Source: CAIVAT01 sp964455285 (GTDB taxonomy: Bacteria > Bacteroidota > Bacteroidia > Bacteroidales > FEN-979). From it: DNA of 64,000 nt. This document shows positions 7,270 through 16,762 of the stretch, in pieces. The first letter of the stretch is position 1. Every line of letters begins with the position of its first letter. The stretch covers positions 1 through 64,000 of the forward strand of contig CAYVVG010000005.1 in NCBI GenBank assembly GCA_964455285.1, given 5' to 3'. Position numbers and translations under genes: made by a program. The notes below the pieces were generated by a model. It saw nothing but the letters and a program-made list of their open reading frames with translations. It ran no database searches and had not been told where the DNA came from.

Positions 7270-9033
7270 TCAGTATATGCTGATCTCCTGCAGCATCCGG
7301 GCCTGGATGCCGTTCATCTCCCTGATTTCCCGGTAATACTGGTACAGGCGGAAATCGTCGCCAAGCACCTCGCGGATCTTTGTCGAAGGCTCATCGCTTC
7401 CGGTGATCTCATCGAGGAGTTCCTGGAACCACTCTTTCTGTTCGGGAAGCGAAACCACCCGGTAGTTTTTTGACTTTGCCAGTGAAGCAGCCTCTTCCAC
7501 CGCTTTGGTCAGGCCGCCGAATTTATCGATCAACCCGATCTCCAGGGCATCGGAACCGCTCCATACCCGACCCTGTCCGACCGAATCGACCTTCGCGGGG
7601 GTGAGATCCCGGCCGTCTGCCACCTTACCTGTAAAGACAGCATAGATGTGGTCGACCTCGCGCTGGATCAGACGGGTCTGATAGGGGGATAGCGGTTTGA
7701 CGCCGGATGGGAAATCGCTGTTGATGTTGGTTACGGCCCGGTCGAAGGTGATCCCCAGTTTATTTCTGAACATTCCTTCCATGTTGGGAATGACACCAAA
7801 CACCCCGATCGACCCGGTGATGGTGGCCGGATCGGCCAGGATCTTCGTGGCCGCGCAGGCGATATAGTATCCCCCGCTTGCTGCCACGTCGCCAAACGAG
7901 GCCACCACGGGCTTCACCTTTTTCGCCAGTTCCACCTCCCTCCAGATCACGTCGCTGGCCAGAGCGCTTCCTCCCCCGCTGTTGATCCGGAATACGATCG
8001 CTTTTACGCGGTCGTCTTCGCGGGCCTTCCTGATGGCTTTGGAGATCCTCTCCGATCCGATCGACTGATCATTCCCGTTCCCGCCGCCGATGGTGCCGCT
8101 GGCATAGATCACGGCAATTTTGTCAGCGCCCGGTTCGGCTTTCCCGGGCTCGGGGACCTCGGTGTACTTATCGAGCGTAACCGCCTGTATCTTGCTCTTT
8201 TCCTGCACCTTCATCTGCTTTTTAAGAGCCGCGATCAATTCATCCTTGTATACCAGCTGGTCGACAAACCTGTACCGGAGAGCGTCGTCCGGGGTTTCCA
8301 CCTTCAGGCTGTCGGCGATCCGGTTCAGCTCGTCCCTGCCGATCTTTCTCGTTTCGGAGATCCCGGTCAGCATCCGGTCCCAGACATCACCGATCAGCGC
8401 GTTGAGCTGCTCCCGGTTTTCCGCGCTCATCCGGTCGAGGAACAGAGGCTCGGAAGCCGCCTTGAATTTTCCGTGGCGGATGATCTGCATCTTGATGTCG
8501 AGCTTCTCGAGCAACCCCTTCAGGTAAACCGACTCGGCTGTCAAACCCTTGAAATCGAACATACCCTGCGGGTTCAGGAAGATCCGGTCGGCGACAGTCG
8601 CCAGGTAGTAGGTTTTTTGCGAATATCCTTCGCTGTATGCCCAGATGAACTTCCCGGAGCTCCGGAAATCGTTCAACCCCTCGCGGATCTCGTCGACCGT
8701 GGCGATCCCTGCCGGGATCTCGCTGAGATCGAGGAGGATCCCTGCGATCTTTCCATCGTTCTTTGCTTTCCTGAGGTTCTTCAGTATTTCGTCGAGTCCG
8801 TTGGTTTTTTCGTATCCTGCCGGACTGAAATTGAAATTCGATTTTGGGGCGCGGTCGGTGATCTCACGGTCCAGTTTCATCAACAGGAGGGTGTTTTTCT
8901 GGATCACGGTTTCGCTGCTCGAAGCGGCGGCGATGATCGCAGCGACAACGGCAATGCCGATGAACGTTGAGATCAGTATCAGCACCAATGTTCCCAGCAT
9001 GCTGGCGAACATGATTTTAAAGAACTCTTTCAT
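7270..9033 (-). CDS. sppA: Signal peptide peptidase SppA, 67K type
   Basis: A 587-residue inner-membrane serine protease that degrades cleaved signal peptides and some membrane proteins. One N-terminal transmembrane segment (about 12-38) is followed by two tandem ClpP-like domains, as in the long E. coli type. The predicted catalytic pair is present: Lys191 in GKFKAASEP of the first domain and Ser386 in GDVAASGGYY of the second. Start ATG at 9033 has a TAnnTTTG box about 23 bp upstream (9056-9063). It converges on the DHOD-like gene with no bases between the two stop codons, so any terminator must lie inside a coding sequence or the messages overlap. Confidence 0.95.
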   Translation of the reverse strand: MKEFFKIMFASMLGTLVLILISTFIGIAVVAAIIAAASSSETVIQKNTLLLMKLDREITDRAPKSNFNFSPAGYEKTNGLDEILKNLRKAKNDGKIAGILLDLSEIPAGIATVDEIREGLNDFRSSGKFIWAYSEGYSQKTYYLATVADRIFLNPQGMFDFKGLTAESVYLKGLLEKLDIKMQIIRHGKFKAASEPLFLDRMSAENREQLNALIGDVWDRMLTGISETRKIGRDELNRIADSLKVETPDDALRYRFVDQLVYKDELIAALKKQMKVQEKSKIQAVTLDKYTEVPEPGKAEPGADKIAVIYASGTIGGGNGNDQSIGSERISKAIRKAREDDRVKAIVFRINSGGGSALASDVIWREVELAKKVKPVVASFGDVAASGGYYIACAATKILADPATITGSIGVFGVIPNMEGMFRNKLGITFDRAVTNINSDFPSGVKPLSPYQTRLIQREVDHIYAVFTGKVADGRDLTPAKVDSVGQGRVWSGSDALEIGLIDKFGGLTKAVEEAASLAKSKNYRVVSLPEQKEWFQELLDEITGSDEPSTKIREVLGDDFRLYQYYREIREMNGIQARMLQEISIY

Positions 9034-9055
9034 GGTTTTGGGGTTCTGTTTATTA

Positions 9056-9063
9056 CAAATTTA
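9056..9063 (-). promoter_or_regulatory. Probable -7 box of sppA
   Basis: TAAATTTG on the minus strand fits TAnnTTTG and would leave a leader of about 16 nt before the ATG at 9033. No clear -33 TTTG is seen. Confidence 0.45.
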
Positions 9064-9234
9064 CTAAAATATAATACGCCGGCATTCCGTGCAGGTTACA
9101 CGCCAGGGGTTTGACCGGTGGGAATTTCTGAGGTTTTTGTGAATAACAATTCGCCCCTGGTGAAGAAAAGTTACCCGATTTCACGTATCATTGCATGCCT
9201 GATGCCCGTGAAAAAGGGCCTTGATGCAGTTATG

Positions 9235-9756
9235 ATGAATGAAGTTTTTATCCTGCTGGGGAGCAACCGTGGAGGGAGGGAGGAGAATCTCCGCCTGGCC
9301 GCTGAGCGTATCGCAGGCCTGGCCGGCCCGATAAAAGCGACCTCCCGGGTATATGAAAGCGAACCCTGGGGTTTCAGCGATCCGGTTCCCTTCCTGAACC
9401 AGGTGGTCGTGATCGAAACGGCTTTGACCCCGGAAGCCTTGCTCGAAGTCCTGCTGACCATCGAAGCCGGTTTGGGCAGGATACGGCCATTCGACGGCTG
9501 CGGTTGCGGTGTCGGCGACGGCCCGGACTATCAGCCCAGAACCATCGACCTGGATATCCTGTTTTTCGGGAACCGGTTGATCTTCACCGACCGGTTGATG
9601 ATCCCTCACCCCCGGCTTCATGAGCGGAAGTTTGCCCTGGTACCGCTGAAGGAGGTGTCGCCCGGCTTCATCCATCCACTGCTGAAGGCGAGTGTGTCGG
9701 AGCTGCTCGACCGGTGTCCGGATCATTCGGTTGTGAAAGCCCTCGAAATTCAATAA
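9235..9756 (+). CDS. folK: 2-amino-4-hydroxy-6-hydroxymethyldihydropteridine diphosphokinase
   Basis: FolK transfers diphosphate from ATP to hydroxymethyl-dihydropterin in folate synthesis. The 173-residue product has the family motifs: FILLGSNRGGREENL at the N-terminus, SRVYESEPWGF, FLNQVVVIET, PRTIDLDILFF with the metal-binding aspartates, and IPHPRLHERKFALVPL. The frame is open further upstream, but the ATG at 9235 (MNEVFILLGSNRG) gives the expected start; ATGs at 9232 and 9202 are alternatives. Between GRIRPF and the PRTIDLD motif there is a Cys/Gly-rich insert (GCGCGVGDGPDYQ) longer than usual. It is followed after 20 bp by a deoxynucleoside kinase, so the two likely form an operon. Confidence 0.93.
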   Translation: MNEVFILLGSNRGGREENLRLAAERIAGLAGPIKATSRVYESEPWGFSDPVPFLNQVVVIETALTPEALLEVLLTIEAGLGRIRPFDGCGCGVGDGPDYQPRTIDLDILFFGNRLIFTDRLMIPHPRLHERKFALVPLKEVSPGFIHPLLKASVSELLDRCPDHSVVKALEIQ

Positions 9757-9776
9757 CCGGGTTCAAACTTTTATCC

Positions 9777-10421
9777 GTGTATAATTATATTGTCATCGAA
9801 GGGAATATCGGCGCCGGGAAGACCTCTTTTTCCTCCATGCTGGCGGCAGAAAGCAATGCCCGGCTCATCCTGGAGCAGTTCGAAGAGAACTCGTTCCTGC
9901 CAAAGTTCTACGAGGACCCGGTCAGGTATGCCTTTCCGCTGGAGCTTTCTTTCCTTGCCGACCGGTACCAGCAGTTAAAGGCCCAGTTCTCTGCCAGTGA
10001 CCTGTTCCGGCCGTTCACCGTGGCCGATTATTTTATCTTCAAGTCGTTGATCTTCGCCAGCAAGAACCTTGAGCCCCTTGAGTTCGGGCTGTACAGCAAG
10101 CTGTTCTCGATCGTGAGTTCCGTGGTCCCGAAACCCGATATGATCGTTTACCTGTACCTGAATCTCGAGAACCTGAAGAAGAATATTGAAAAACGGGGGC
10201 GTCCCTATGAGCAGAACATCCAATTCGACTACCTGGAGAAGATCCAGAAGGGATACCTGGATTTCCTGAGACAGCAAAGCGACTTACGTGTGCTGGTGAT
10301 CGACACCAACGGACTCGACTTTGTCGGCCGGCGCGAAGATTACCTGTGGCTCAAGGATGTCGTTCTGTCGGAGTACCCTGCCGGGTTACACCATATTTCG
10401 AACCCGTACCTCGGAATATAA
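9777..10421 (+). CDS. Deoxynucleoside kinase (dNK family)
   Basis: A 214-residue P-loop kinase that phosphorylates deoxynucleosides for salvage. YIVIEGNIGAGKTSFSSML (start) holds the Walker A motif, LADRYQQLKAQ and ADYFIFKSLIFASKNL match the substrate-pocket helices, and EKRGRPYEQNI resembles the LID arginines of the dCK/dGK/TK2-like family. No ATG precedes the P-loop closely; the GTG at 9777 (reading MYNYIVIEG) is the best start, 20 bp after folK. A GTG at 9714 in the same frame overlaps folK and adds unrelated residues. Exact nucleoside preference cannot be read from sequence. Confidence 0.88.
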   Translation: MYNYIVIEGNIGAGKTSFSSMLAAESNARLILEQFEENSFLPKFYEDPVRYAFPLELSFLADRYQQLKAQFSASDLFRPFTVADYFIFKSLIFASKNLEPLEFGLYSKLFSIVSSVVPKPDMIVYLYLNLENLKKNIEKRGRPYEQNIQFDYLEKIQKGYLDFLRQQSDLRVLVIDTNGLDFVGRREDYLWLKDVVLSEYPAGLHHISNPYLGI

Positions 10422-10437
10422 CGTCTTGCGATCAAAA

Positions 10438-10476
10438 TAAAAGAGGGCACCCGTTCGGGATGCCCTCTTTTGTTTT
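10438..10476. terminator. Bidirectional terminator between dNK and the OmpA/TPR gene
   Basis: AAAAGAGGGCA pairs with TGCCCTCTTTT around CCCGTTCGGGA, with A and T runs on either side, so it can serve both convergent genes. Confidence 0.85.
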
Positions 10477-10492
10477 AGGAGAAAAGTTCCTT

Positions 10493-13081
10493 TTACTTCA
10501 CGATATTCTGGAATTCCGGGGTATTGGCAAAATTGAGGAATTCGCGGTCGGTCTTTGCCTGAGTCTTCAGGTTGGCATCCTTGCAGGCTTTCATCAGGTT
10601 CTCGTATACTCCCTTGCTGTTGTTGGAACGGGCTGAAGTAACAGCCAGCAGATAGAACGTCTCCGGAGTTTCGGGAGCGCACTTAAGGGTAGTTTCAGCG
10701 GCGGAGTTGTTTCCCGACAGAAGTTGTGCGAGACCCAGGTTGTAGGTGCACTTGGCATTGCCGAGCATGTTCACGGCCTTCGGATAATCGCCCTTCGGGA
10801 TCATCAGCACACCCTGGTTGTAATTGGTGTTTTCGCCCAGGGTGGCGGCTTTCTTGAACGACGCTTCTGCCTTTTTGAGGTCTTTCTGCTTGGCATAGAC
10901 CACACCCAGGTTGTTCTCGATCATGCCGTTGTTGGGCTGGCCGGCCTGTGCCTTGGTCAGAAGTTCGGCAGCGCGGGTCAGGTTGCCCTTTTCGATGTGG
11001 GCTACGGCGGCGTTATTCAGAACCTTCCAGTTGTCGCCGAACTGTTTGACGGCGTTGTCGAGGATGATGACCTTCGCATTGTTATCCTTCGTCAGCGTAG
11101 CGGCATAGAGCAGTTCTTCGACCTTCAGCTTTTCGGGATTGCTGGCACCGTTTTGCAGCAGTTCGGCATCGGTGAGGCGCGGTTCGTAAAGCGTAGCCGT
11201 GATCTCGCAACGGCGCAGCGGCGGGAGAAGGTTTTTCTCGATCTCCGGATAGATCAGGATCATGTTGCGGATCTCCTGCTCTTTCTTGGTGTTGTCGGTA
11301 TTGGAGTTGATCACGTTCAGAACCTTGTCCTTATCTTTCAGGTTACTGTTCTGGACGACCTTCAGGAATCCGTTCCAATCCGGACCGTGGTGCTGCAGGG
11401 TCATGTTGACATCCTTGCCGGCCGCTTTTACTGCGGCTTTAACGGCTTTTTTATCCTTGTTGTCCTTGTTGGCCTCTTTCACCCATCCCTGGAACTGGTC
11501 GATCATCCATTTATTCCCGGTTTTCGAACGGTTTTCGGAGAGGTTGGCGTTATGGGTCTCTTCTCCTTCGGGGGAGGCGTAGCCATGCATTGCGATCTCC
11601 TTGATCTTCCATCCCTGGCGGATGAAGGCAGTCAGGTCGGTCAGGGCCAGCTTGGCGGGATCGGTTTTGTTTATGCCGAATTTGAGGTCGAGGTCATAAC
11701 GGTCTTTTTTGTAATAGATGATGCCGCTGGCCGATTTCAGCACCTCTTTCTGGTAGCCGTGGTCGGCGATGAGGGTCATTTCGTCGTGCTGCACCCGTTT
11801 TGAGGTGTAGATCATACCCGGAACGAGATTGGTGGAGGGGAATTCGACGAACTTGGCCTTGGCCTTGATCTCGTCTTTCTTCAGCAGGACCTTGTCCTTG
11901 GCTTCATAAACCAGGGGAGCCACGGTCAGCTGCGAAACGTTCATTTCGGGTTTGTAGGGGAAGGTGCATTTGTAATCGAAGGTGCCGCCTTCCTTGTATT
12001 TGATCATCTGTCCGTCGCCGGTAAGCTTTTCGCCATAGATCTGTTTTCCGCAGGGCAGTTCGTATTTTCCGCCTTCGTAGGTGAGTACGGGGTTGAAATA
12101 CATGGCAGCGGTGGGGCACCAGTACTTGGGAGGTACGGTGGCCTTGACATAGACGGTCACGGAGTCGCCCTTTTCCGTAAGCACGGCCGGGGTGGTCTCA
12201 TATTTGATCATCGAGTAATTCTTGGCCATGTCCTTCAGGTTGCACCCGCTATAAAATTTGTATGTGAGGCCAAGGTTGACGCCGCTGTACATGTCATGCT
12301 TCACCTGCTTGGCTCCGCCGGCGGTCATGTCCAGCACATCGCCGTCGCGCCAGCGCCAGATCAGTTCGGGATTGATCGACCAGTGCTTGCTGAGGTTGAG
12401 GTCGAAACCGATACCTACATCGGCTTTGAACTCGAGGTTCCAGCTGCCCAGGCCGCTGTTGTTGCCGTATCCCATCTTGTCAATGCCTTTGTGGGAGGGA
12501 TAGCCGAGGTAACCGACCTGCACCAGGTCGTTGTCGTTGTTGTACTTGGTACCCTGTGTGTGGTCGGCTCCGAATCCTGCGATCAGGTAAGAGGAGAAAA
12601 ACCTTTCGGGTTTGTATCCCATGATCCAGTTGACCCAGTTGACGGTTCCTTCGAGACCGGTTTCAATCACCCACGATTTGAAATTCTGGGAGATCATGCC
12701 GTTCTTATCCGCACCAACGGCGTCGGGCAGGTATTTGTTTGTTACTTCTCCCGTCAGGGGAACCCAGCCGCCACGGAAACGGACGCCGATCACCCGCGAG
12801 AACTGTTTGGTAACGCTCAGTCCGGCGCCGAATTTCCATTTGTCGTTGAACAGGATGTTCTTCGACAGGTCGCCGTTGAACTGGTCGAAGGCGCCATAGG
12901 CGGTTACCGCCCAATAATTGTGCGAGGAGGCTTTTTCGCATTTTGTACTCTTCGGCGTCTCGGTCTTAGCATCCTTCTTGGCCGGCTCGCTGGTCTTGGC
13001 CTGTGCCAATGTCGTTAATGGCACCACCAAAATAAGAAAGGCGATGAGTGCCATTGACAGGGAGTGAACAACATTTTTCAT
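10493..13081 (-). CDS. Outer-membrane OmpA-family protein with C-terminal TPR repeats
   Basis: An 862-residue envelope protein. Residues 1-26 are a signal peptide ending in TLAQA. Residues about 50-290 look like an outer-membrane beta-barrel (alternating aromatic strands such as NYWAVTAYGAFDQFNGDL and FSRVIGVRFRGGWVPL). A middle region with strand-rich segments is followed by an OmpA-C-like part (IKEIAMHGYASPEGEE..NLSENRSK, about 500-530) that usually binds peptidoglycan, here with a Lys-rich insert. The C-terminus (about 690-860) holds TPR units (WKVLNNAAVAHIEKGNLTRA, MIENNLGVVYAKQKDLKKA, NYNQGVLMIPKGDYPKA). It probably links outer membrane and cell wall and offers a protein-protein surface. 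A TATCTTTG box lies 45 bp upstream and a strong terminator follows. Domain reading is solid; the precise role is unknown. Confidence 0.82.
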   Translation of the reverse strand: MKNVVHSLSMALIAFLILVVPLTTLAQAKTSEPAKKDAKTETPKSTKCEKASSHNYWAVTAYGAFDQFNGDLSKNILFNDKWKFGAGLSVTKQFSRVIGVRFRGGWVPLTGEVTNKYLPDAVGADKNGMISQNFKSWVIETGLEGTVNWVNWIMGYKPERFFSSYLIAGFGADHTQGTKYNNDNDLVQVGYLGYPSHKGIDKMGYGNNSGLGSWNLEFKADVGIGFDLNLSKHWSINPELIWRWRDGDVLDMTAGGAKQVKHDMYSGVNLGLTYKFYSGCNLKDMAKNYSMIKYETTPAVLTEKGDSVTVYVKATVPPKYWCPTAAMYFNPVLTYEGGKYELPCGKQIYGEKLTGDGQMIKYKEGGTFDYKCTFPYKPEMNVSQLTVAPLVYEAKDKVLLKKDEIKAKAKFVEFPSTNLVPGMIYTSKRVQHDEMTLIADHGYQKEVLKSASGIIYYKKDRYDLDLKFGINKTDPAKLALTDLTAFIRQGWKIKEIAMHGYASPEGEETHNANLSENRSKTGNKWMIDQFQGWVKEANKDNKDKKAVKAAVKAAGKDVNMTLQHHGPDWNGFLKVVQNSNLKDKDKVLNVINSNTDNTKKEQEIRNMILIYPEIEKNLLPPLRRCEITATLYEPRLTDAELLQNGASNPEKLKVEELLYAATLTKDNNAKVIILDNAVKQFGDNWKVLNNAAVAHIEKGNLTRAAELLTKAQAGQPNNGMIENNLGVVYAKQKDLKKAEASFKKAATLGENTNYNQGVLMIPKGDYPKAVNMLGNAKCTYNLGLAQLLSGNNSAAETTLKCAPETPETFYLLAVTSARSNNSKGVYENLMKACKDANLKTQAKTDREFLNFANTPEFQNIVK

Positions 13082-13125
13082 TGTGAGTGGTTTTGTTTAT
13101 GAATTGATTTTGTTTACCGAATAAG

Positions 13126-13133
13126 CAAAGATA
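13126..13133 (-). promoter_or_regulatory. -7 box of the OmpA/TPR gene
   Basis: TATCTTTG on the minus strand, giving a leader of about 37 nt before the ATG at 13081. The AT-rich sequence upstream has no exact TTTG at -33. Confidence 0.6.
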
Positions 13134-13321
13134 TACATATATAACTGAAAATGCCAGTGATTATCGGTTTAATTATCACTTTTTTACGATCCAGTCATAT
13201 TATTGAAACAAAACAAGTTAGGTAACCTGTCGTGTTTCAGGGTGTAAAATTAAAAAAATGGCGCTAAAACCGCAAATTTATTTTCCATTTAAGCCTTGTA
13301 CGCAGAATCCGGGAACAGGTT

Positions 13322-13864
13322 TCATATCATTTCCTCCCGGCCAGTCTTCATGAACAGGTCCCATATCACGATCCCAACAGCCACCGAAACATTGATGGAG
13401 TGCTTGGTGCCGAACTGGGGGATTTCGAGGCAGTTATCCGACGACCGGAGCGCCTCGTCGCCGATGCCGTTCACCTCGTTACCGACCACAATAGCCAGTT
13501 TTTCAGAAGGATCGGGATGGTAATCCGCCAGCGATAGCGACCCTTCGGCCTGTTCAACGGCCAGCACCCGGTATCCTTCCGAGCGAAGTTCAGCGATCGC
13601 GGCAACCGTGCTCTCGCGGTATTCCCATTCGACCGACTCGGTGGCTCCCAGGGCGGTTTTATGGATCTCGCGGTGGGGCGGGGTCGCGGTGATCCCGCAA
13701 AGGTATATTTTGCGAAGCCGGAAAGCGTCGGCCGTGCGGAATACACTGCCGATGTTGTTCTGACTCCGGATGTTATCGAGAATCACCACGAGCGGCCATT
13801 TTTCGGCCTCCCTGAACTCGCCGACAGTCAGCCGGGGCAGTTCCGACATGGAAAGTTTTCTCAT
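13322..13864 (-). CDS. TrmH/SpoU-family RNA 2'-O-methyltransferase
   Basis: A 180-residue SPOUT methyltransferase that uses S-adenosylmethionine to methylate a ribose in RNA. The three knot motifs are present: ILDNIRSQNNIGSVFRTADA (motif 1, residues about 28-47), IVVGNEVNGIGDE (motif 2) and LEIPQFGTKHSINVSVAVGI (motif 3). It lacks the N-terminal substrate-binding domain of rRNA-modifying RlmB types, so a tRNA target is possible, but the site is not predictable. A well-spaced promoter precedes it, divergent from mutS. Confidence 0.9.
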   Translation of the reverse strand: MRKLSMSELPRLTVGEFREAEKWPLVVILDNIRSQNNIGSVFRTADAFRLRKIYLCGITATPPHREIHKTALGATESVEWEYRESTVAAIAELRSEGYRVLAVEQAEGSLSLADYHPDPSEKLAIVVGNEVNGIGDEALRSSDNCLEIPQFGTKHSINVSVAVGIVIWDLFMKTGREEMI

Positions 13865-13887
13865 ACGCGGGGATCCTTAGATGGCTG

Positions 13888-13918
13888 CAAAGATAGTCGC
13901 CGGATAGTTATTAACAAA
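13888..13918 (-). promoter_or_regulatory. Promoter of the TrmH-like gene
   Basis: TTTG (13915-13918) and TATCTTTG (13888-13895) on the minus strand are 19 nt apart, an exact Bacteroidota consensus promoter; the start codon is 24 bp further on. Confidence 0.78.
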
Positions 13919-13943
13919 ACACCGCAGAATCAGCGGCCCTCCC

Positions 13944-13951
13944 TACCTTTG
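13944..13951 (+). promoter_or_regulatory. Probable -7 box of mutS
   Basis: TACCTTTG fits TAnnTTTG and lies 43 bp before the mutS ATG. Its leader contains a GC-rich hairpin (13963-13981). Confidence 0.5.
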
Positions 13952-13962
13952 AAAAAAAAATC

Positions 13963-13981
13963 GGGAGGGAGGTGCCCTCCC
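13963..13981 (+). promoter_or_regulatory. Hairpin in the mutS leader
   Basis: GGGAGGG pairs with CCCTCCC around AGGTG, ending 13 bp before the ATG. It could hide or space the ribosome-binding region; no function is known. Confidence 0.4.
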
Positions 13982-13994
13982 TGAAAACCGGCGC

Positions 13995-16640
13995 ATGACG
14001 AAACCGAGGGAACCTGCGGAAACTCCGCTGATGAAGCAGTACAACGCGATCAAAGCCAAGTACCCCGATGCCCTGCTGCTGTTCCGGGTGGGTGATTTTT
14101 ACGAGACCTTCGGGGAAGACGCCATCCGTGCCTCATCAATCCTCGGGATCGTACAGACCAAACGGGCCAACGGGGCGGCTGCCTCCATGGAACTGGCAGG
14201 ATTCCCCCATCATTCACTCGATCTTTATCTTCCGAAGCTGGTCAAGGCCGGGTTGCGGGTGGCGATCTGCGATCAGCTTGAAGACCCGAAACTGGCCAAA
14301 ACGATCGTGAAACGGGGAGTGACCGAGCTGGTTACCCCCGGGGTGTCGTATCACGACAAGATACTGGAACAAAAGGAGAATAACTTCCTGGCCGGGCTTC
14401 ACCTTGGGCCAAAGATCACGGGGATATCCTTCCTTGATATATCGACGGGCGAATTTTACCTGGCCCAGGGAAGTGTCGAATACATCGACAAGCTGATCCA
14501 GAGTTTCCGTCCGAGCGAAGTGGTGATCCAGAAAAACCGGCGGGCCGAGTTCACCGGACTGTTCGGCAACAAGTTTTACATCTCCACGTTCGACGACTGG
14601 GTGTTTACCCCCGACTTCGGGAGAGAGATCCTGCTCCGGCACTTCGGAACCGCTTCCCTGAAAGGCTTTGGGGTCGACTCGCTCGAATCGGGTGTCGTGG
14701 CTGCGGGTGCAGCCCTTCACTACCTGGCCGAAACGCAGCACGACAAGGTCCGGCACATCTGCAAGATCAGCCGCATCGAAGAGGATCATTATCTGTGGCT
14801 CGACCGGTTCACCATCCGGAACCTGGAACTGATCACCCCGGCCAACGAGCATGCCCGCGCACTGCTGGATGTGCTCGATGAAACGGTCTCTCCGATGGGC
14901 TCCCGGCAGTTGCGGCGCTGGATCGTCCTGCCCCTGAAAAACCGTCAGCCGATCGAGGAACGATTGAATGCCGTGGAGTATTTTACCCGGGAAGGAGCGC
15001 AGGCGGAGCAATTCCGGCATCTTTTCCAGCAGATCGGCGACCTGGAAAGGATCATCTCAAAGGCTGCCGTCGGAAAGATCGGGCCGCGCGAGCTGATCTT
15101 CCTGAAAAGGTCGCTGGATGCGATCGGGGAGGTGAAGGAACGGTGTGCCGCCTCGGGCGATGAAGGGCTCCGTAAGACAGGCGACCAGTTGAACACGTGC
15201 CAGGTGGCGCGCGAGCGGATCGGGCGGGAGATACAGGCCGACCCGCCCGCTCTCCTGATCAAAGGCAATGTGATCCGCGAAGGCGTCAGCCCCGAACTCG
15301 ACGAACTGAGGGCATTGGCCTATACGGGAAAAGATTACCTGCTCCAGATCCAGCAGCGGGAGATCGAGAGAACGGGCATCACCTCTCTCAAGATCGGCTT
15401 TACCAACGTATTCGGGTATTACCTCGAAGTTACCAACGCACACAAGGATAAAGTTCCCGTTGAATGGCAGCGCAAACAAACGCTGGTGAATGCCGAACGA
15501 TACATCACCGGGGAACTGAAGGAATACGAGGAGAAGATCCTGCATGCCGAGGAGAGGATGCAGGAGATCGAGATGAAACTGTACGGGGATCTCGTCCTTT
15601 TCCTGGCCGACTACATCCAGCCCATCCAGATGAATGCCTCGCTCATCGCCCGTCTCGACGTCCTGGTGTCGTTCGCCACGGTCGCCCTGAAACACCGGTA
15701 TGTGAGGCCTGAACTGAACGAGAGTTTTGCCCTTGATATCCGGAACGGGAGGCACCCGGTGATCGAACAGCAGATGAAGCCCGGCGAGGATTACATCGCC
15801 AATGATGTTTTTCTCGACGACAAACAGCAGCAGATCATCATCCTTACCGGGCCCAACATGTCGGGAAAATCGGCCCTGCTGAGGCAGACCGCACTGATCG
15901 TTCTGATGGCGCAGATGGGGAGCTTCGTTCCGGCCGAACGTGCGGTGATCGGACTGGTGGACAAGGTGTTCACGCGCGTCGGGGCGTCCGACAACATCTC
16001 CTCGGGCGAGTCGACCTTCATGGTCGAGATGAACGAGACGGCAAGCATCCTGAACAATATTTCGAGCCGGAGCCTGATCCTTCTCGATGAGATCGGTCGG
16101 GGCACCAGCACCTACGACGGGATCAGCATCGCCTGGGCCATTGCGGAGTTTTTGCACCAGCACCCGCTGTTCCGGCCCAAGGTGCTGTTCGCCACCCATT
16201 ACCACGAGCTGAACGAGATGGCGTCGCTGATGTCGCGCATCCGGAACTACCATGTATCGGTGAAAGAGATCGGGAACCGTGTCATATTTTTGCGGAAACT
16301 GCTCCCGGGAGGCAGCGAGCACAGTTTCGGCATCCATGTGGCCAAGATGGCCGGGATGCCGTCGTCGGTGCTGGAACGGGCCGGGGAGATGCTCCGCCAG
16401 CTGGAGGAGAGTCATGCAGCGGAAGGGCTCGGGAAAAAGAATACAGCCATTCCTGCCGGGCCCGGGGGGAGGACAGCGGTTCCGTCGGAACCGGGGTTCC
16501 AGCTCAGCTTCATCCAGCTCGACGATCCCCTCCTGCAGCAGATCAAAGAGGATATACTGAATACGGAGATCAATACGCTTACCCCGGTGGAGGCGCTGAT
16601 GAAGTTGAACGGGATTAAAAATTTGCTGAAAAAAAAGTAG
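13995..16640 (+). CDS. mutS: DNA mismatch repair protein MutS
   Basis: An 881-residue MutS that recognises mismatches as a dimer and recruits MutL. The N-terminal mismatch-binding domain has RVGDFYETFGEDA (F-x-E motif, near residue 37), followed by connector, lever/clamp (FTNVFGYYLEVT) and the C-terminal ATPase with Walker A GPNMSGKSALL (near 618), the STFMVEMNE signature, Walker B LILLDEIGRGTSTYDG and the FATHYHEL switch. Length is normal. The ATG at 13995 starts MTKPREPAETPLMKQYNAIK, typical for the family. tRNA-Gly follows 38 bp downstream with its own promoter. A long open frame on the opposite strand is only a shadow of this gene. Confidence 0.97.
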   Translation: MTKPREPAETPLMKQYNAIKAKYPDALLLFRVGDFYETFGEDAIRASSILGIVQTKRANGAAASMELAGFPHHSLDLYLPKLVKAGLRVAICDQLEDPKLAKTIVKRGVTELVTPGVSYHDKILEQKENNFLAGLHLGPKITGISFLDISTGEFYLAQGSVEYIDKLIQSFRPSEVVIQKNRRAEFTGLFGNKFYISTFDDWVFTPDFGREILLRHFGTASLKGFGVDSLESGVVAAGAALHYLAETQHDKVRHICKISRIEEDHYLWLDRFTIRNLELITPANEHARALLDVLDETVSPMGSRQLRRWIVLPLKNRQPIEERLNAVEYFTREGAQAEQFRHLFQQIGDLERIISKAAVGKIGPRELIFLKRSLDAIGEVKERCAASGDEGLRKTGDQLNTCQVARERIGREIQADPPALLIKGNVIREGVSPELDELRALAYTGKDYLLQIQQREIERTGITSLKIGFTNVFGYYLEVTNAHKDKVPVEWQRKQTLVNAERYITGELKEYEEKILHAEERMQEIEMKLYGDLVLFLADYIQPIQMNASLIARLDVLVSFATVALKHRYVRPELNESFALDIRNGRHPVIEQQMKPGEDYIANDVFLDDKQQQIIILTGPNMSGKSALLRQTALIVLMAQMGSFVPAERAVIGLVDKVFTRVGASDNISSGESTFMVEMNETASILNNISSRSLILLDEIGRGTSTYDGISIAWAIAEFLHQHPLFRPKVLFATHYHELNEMASLMSRIRNYHVSVKEIGNRVIFLRKLLPGGSEHSFGIHVAKMAGMPSSVLERAGEMLRQLEESHAAEGLGKKNTAIPAGPGGRTAVPSEPGFQLSFIQLDDPLLQQIKEDILNTEINTLTPVEALMKLNGIKNLLKKK

Positions 16641-16657
16641 GGGTAAATATTTTTTTA

Positions 16658-16665
16658 TAAATTTG
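16658..16665 (+). promoter_or_regulatory. -7 box of tRNA-Gly
   Basis: TAAATTTG lies 14 bp before the tRNA 5' end, inside an AT-rich run after the mutS stop codon. Confidence 0.6.
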
Positions 16666-16678
16666 CAGCCTCTTTTAC

Positions 16679-16754
<76 letters not shown>

Positions 16755-16762
16755 TGATTTAA

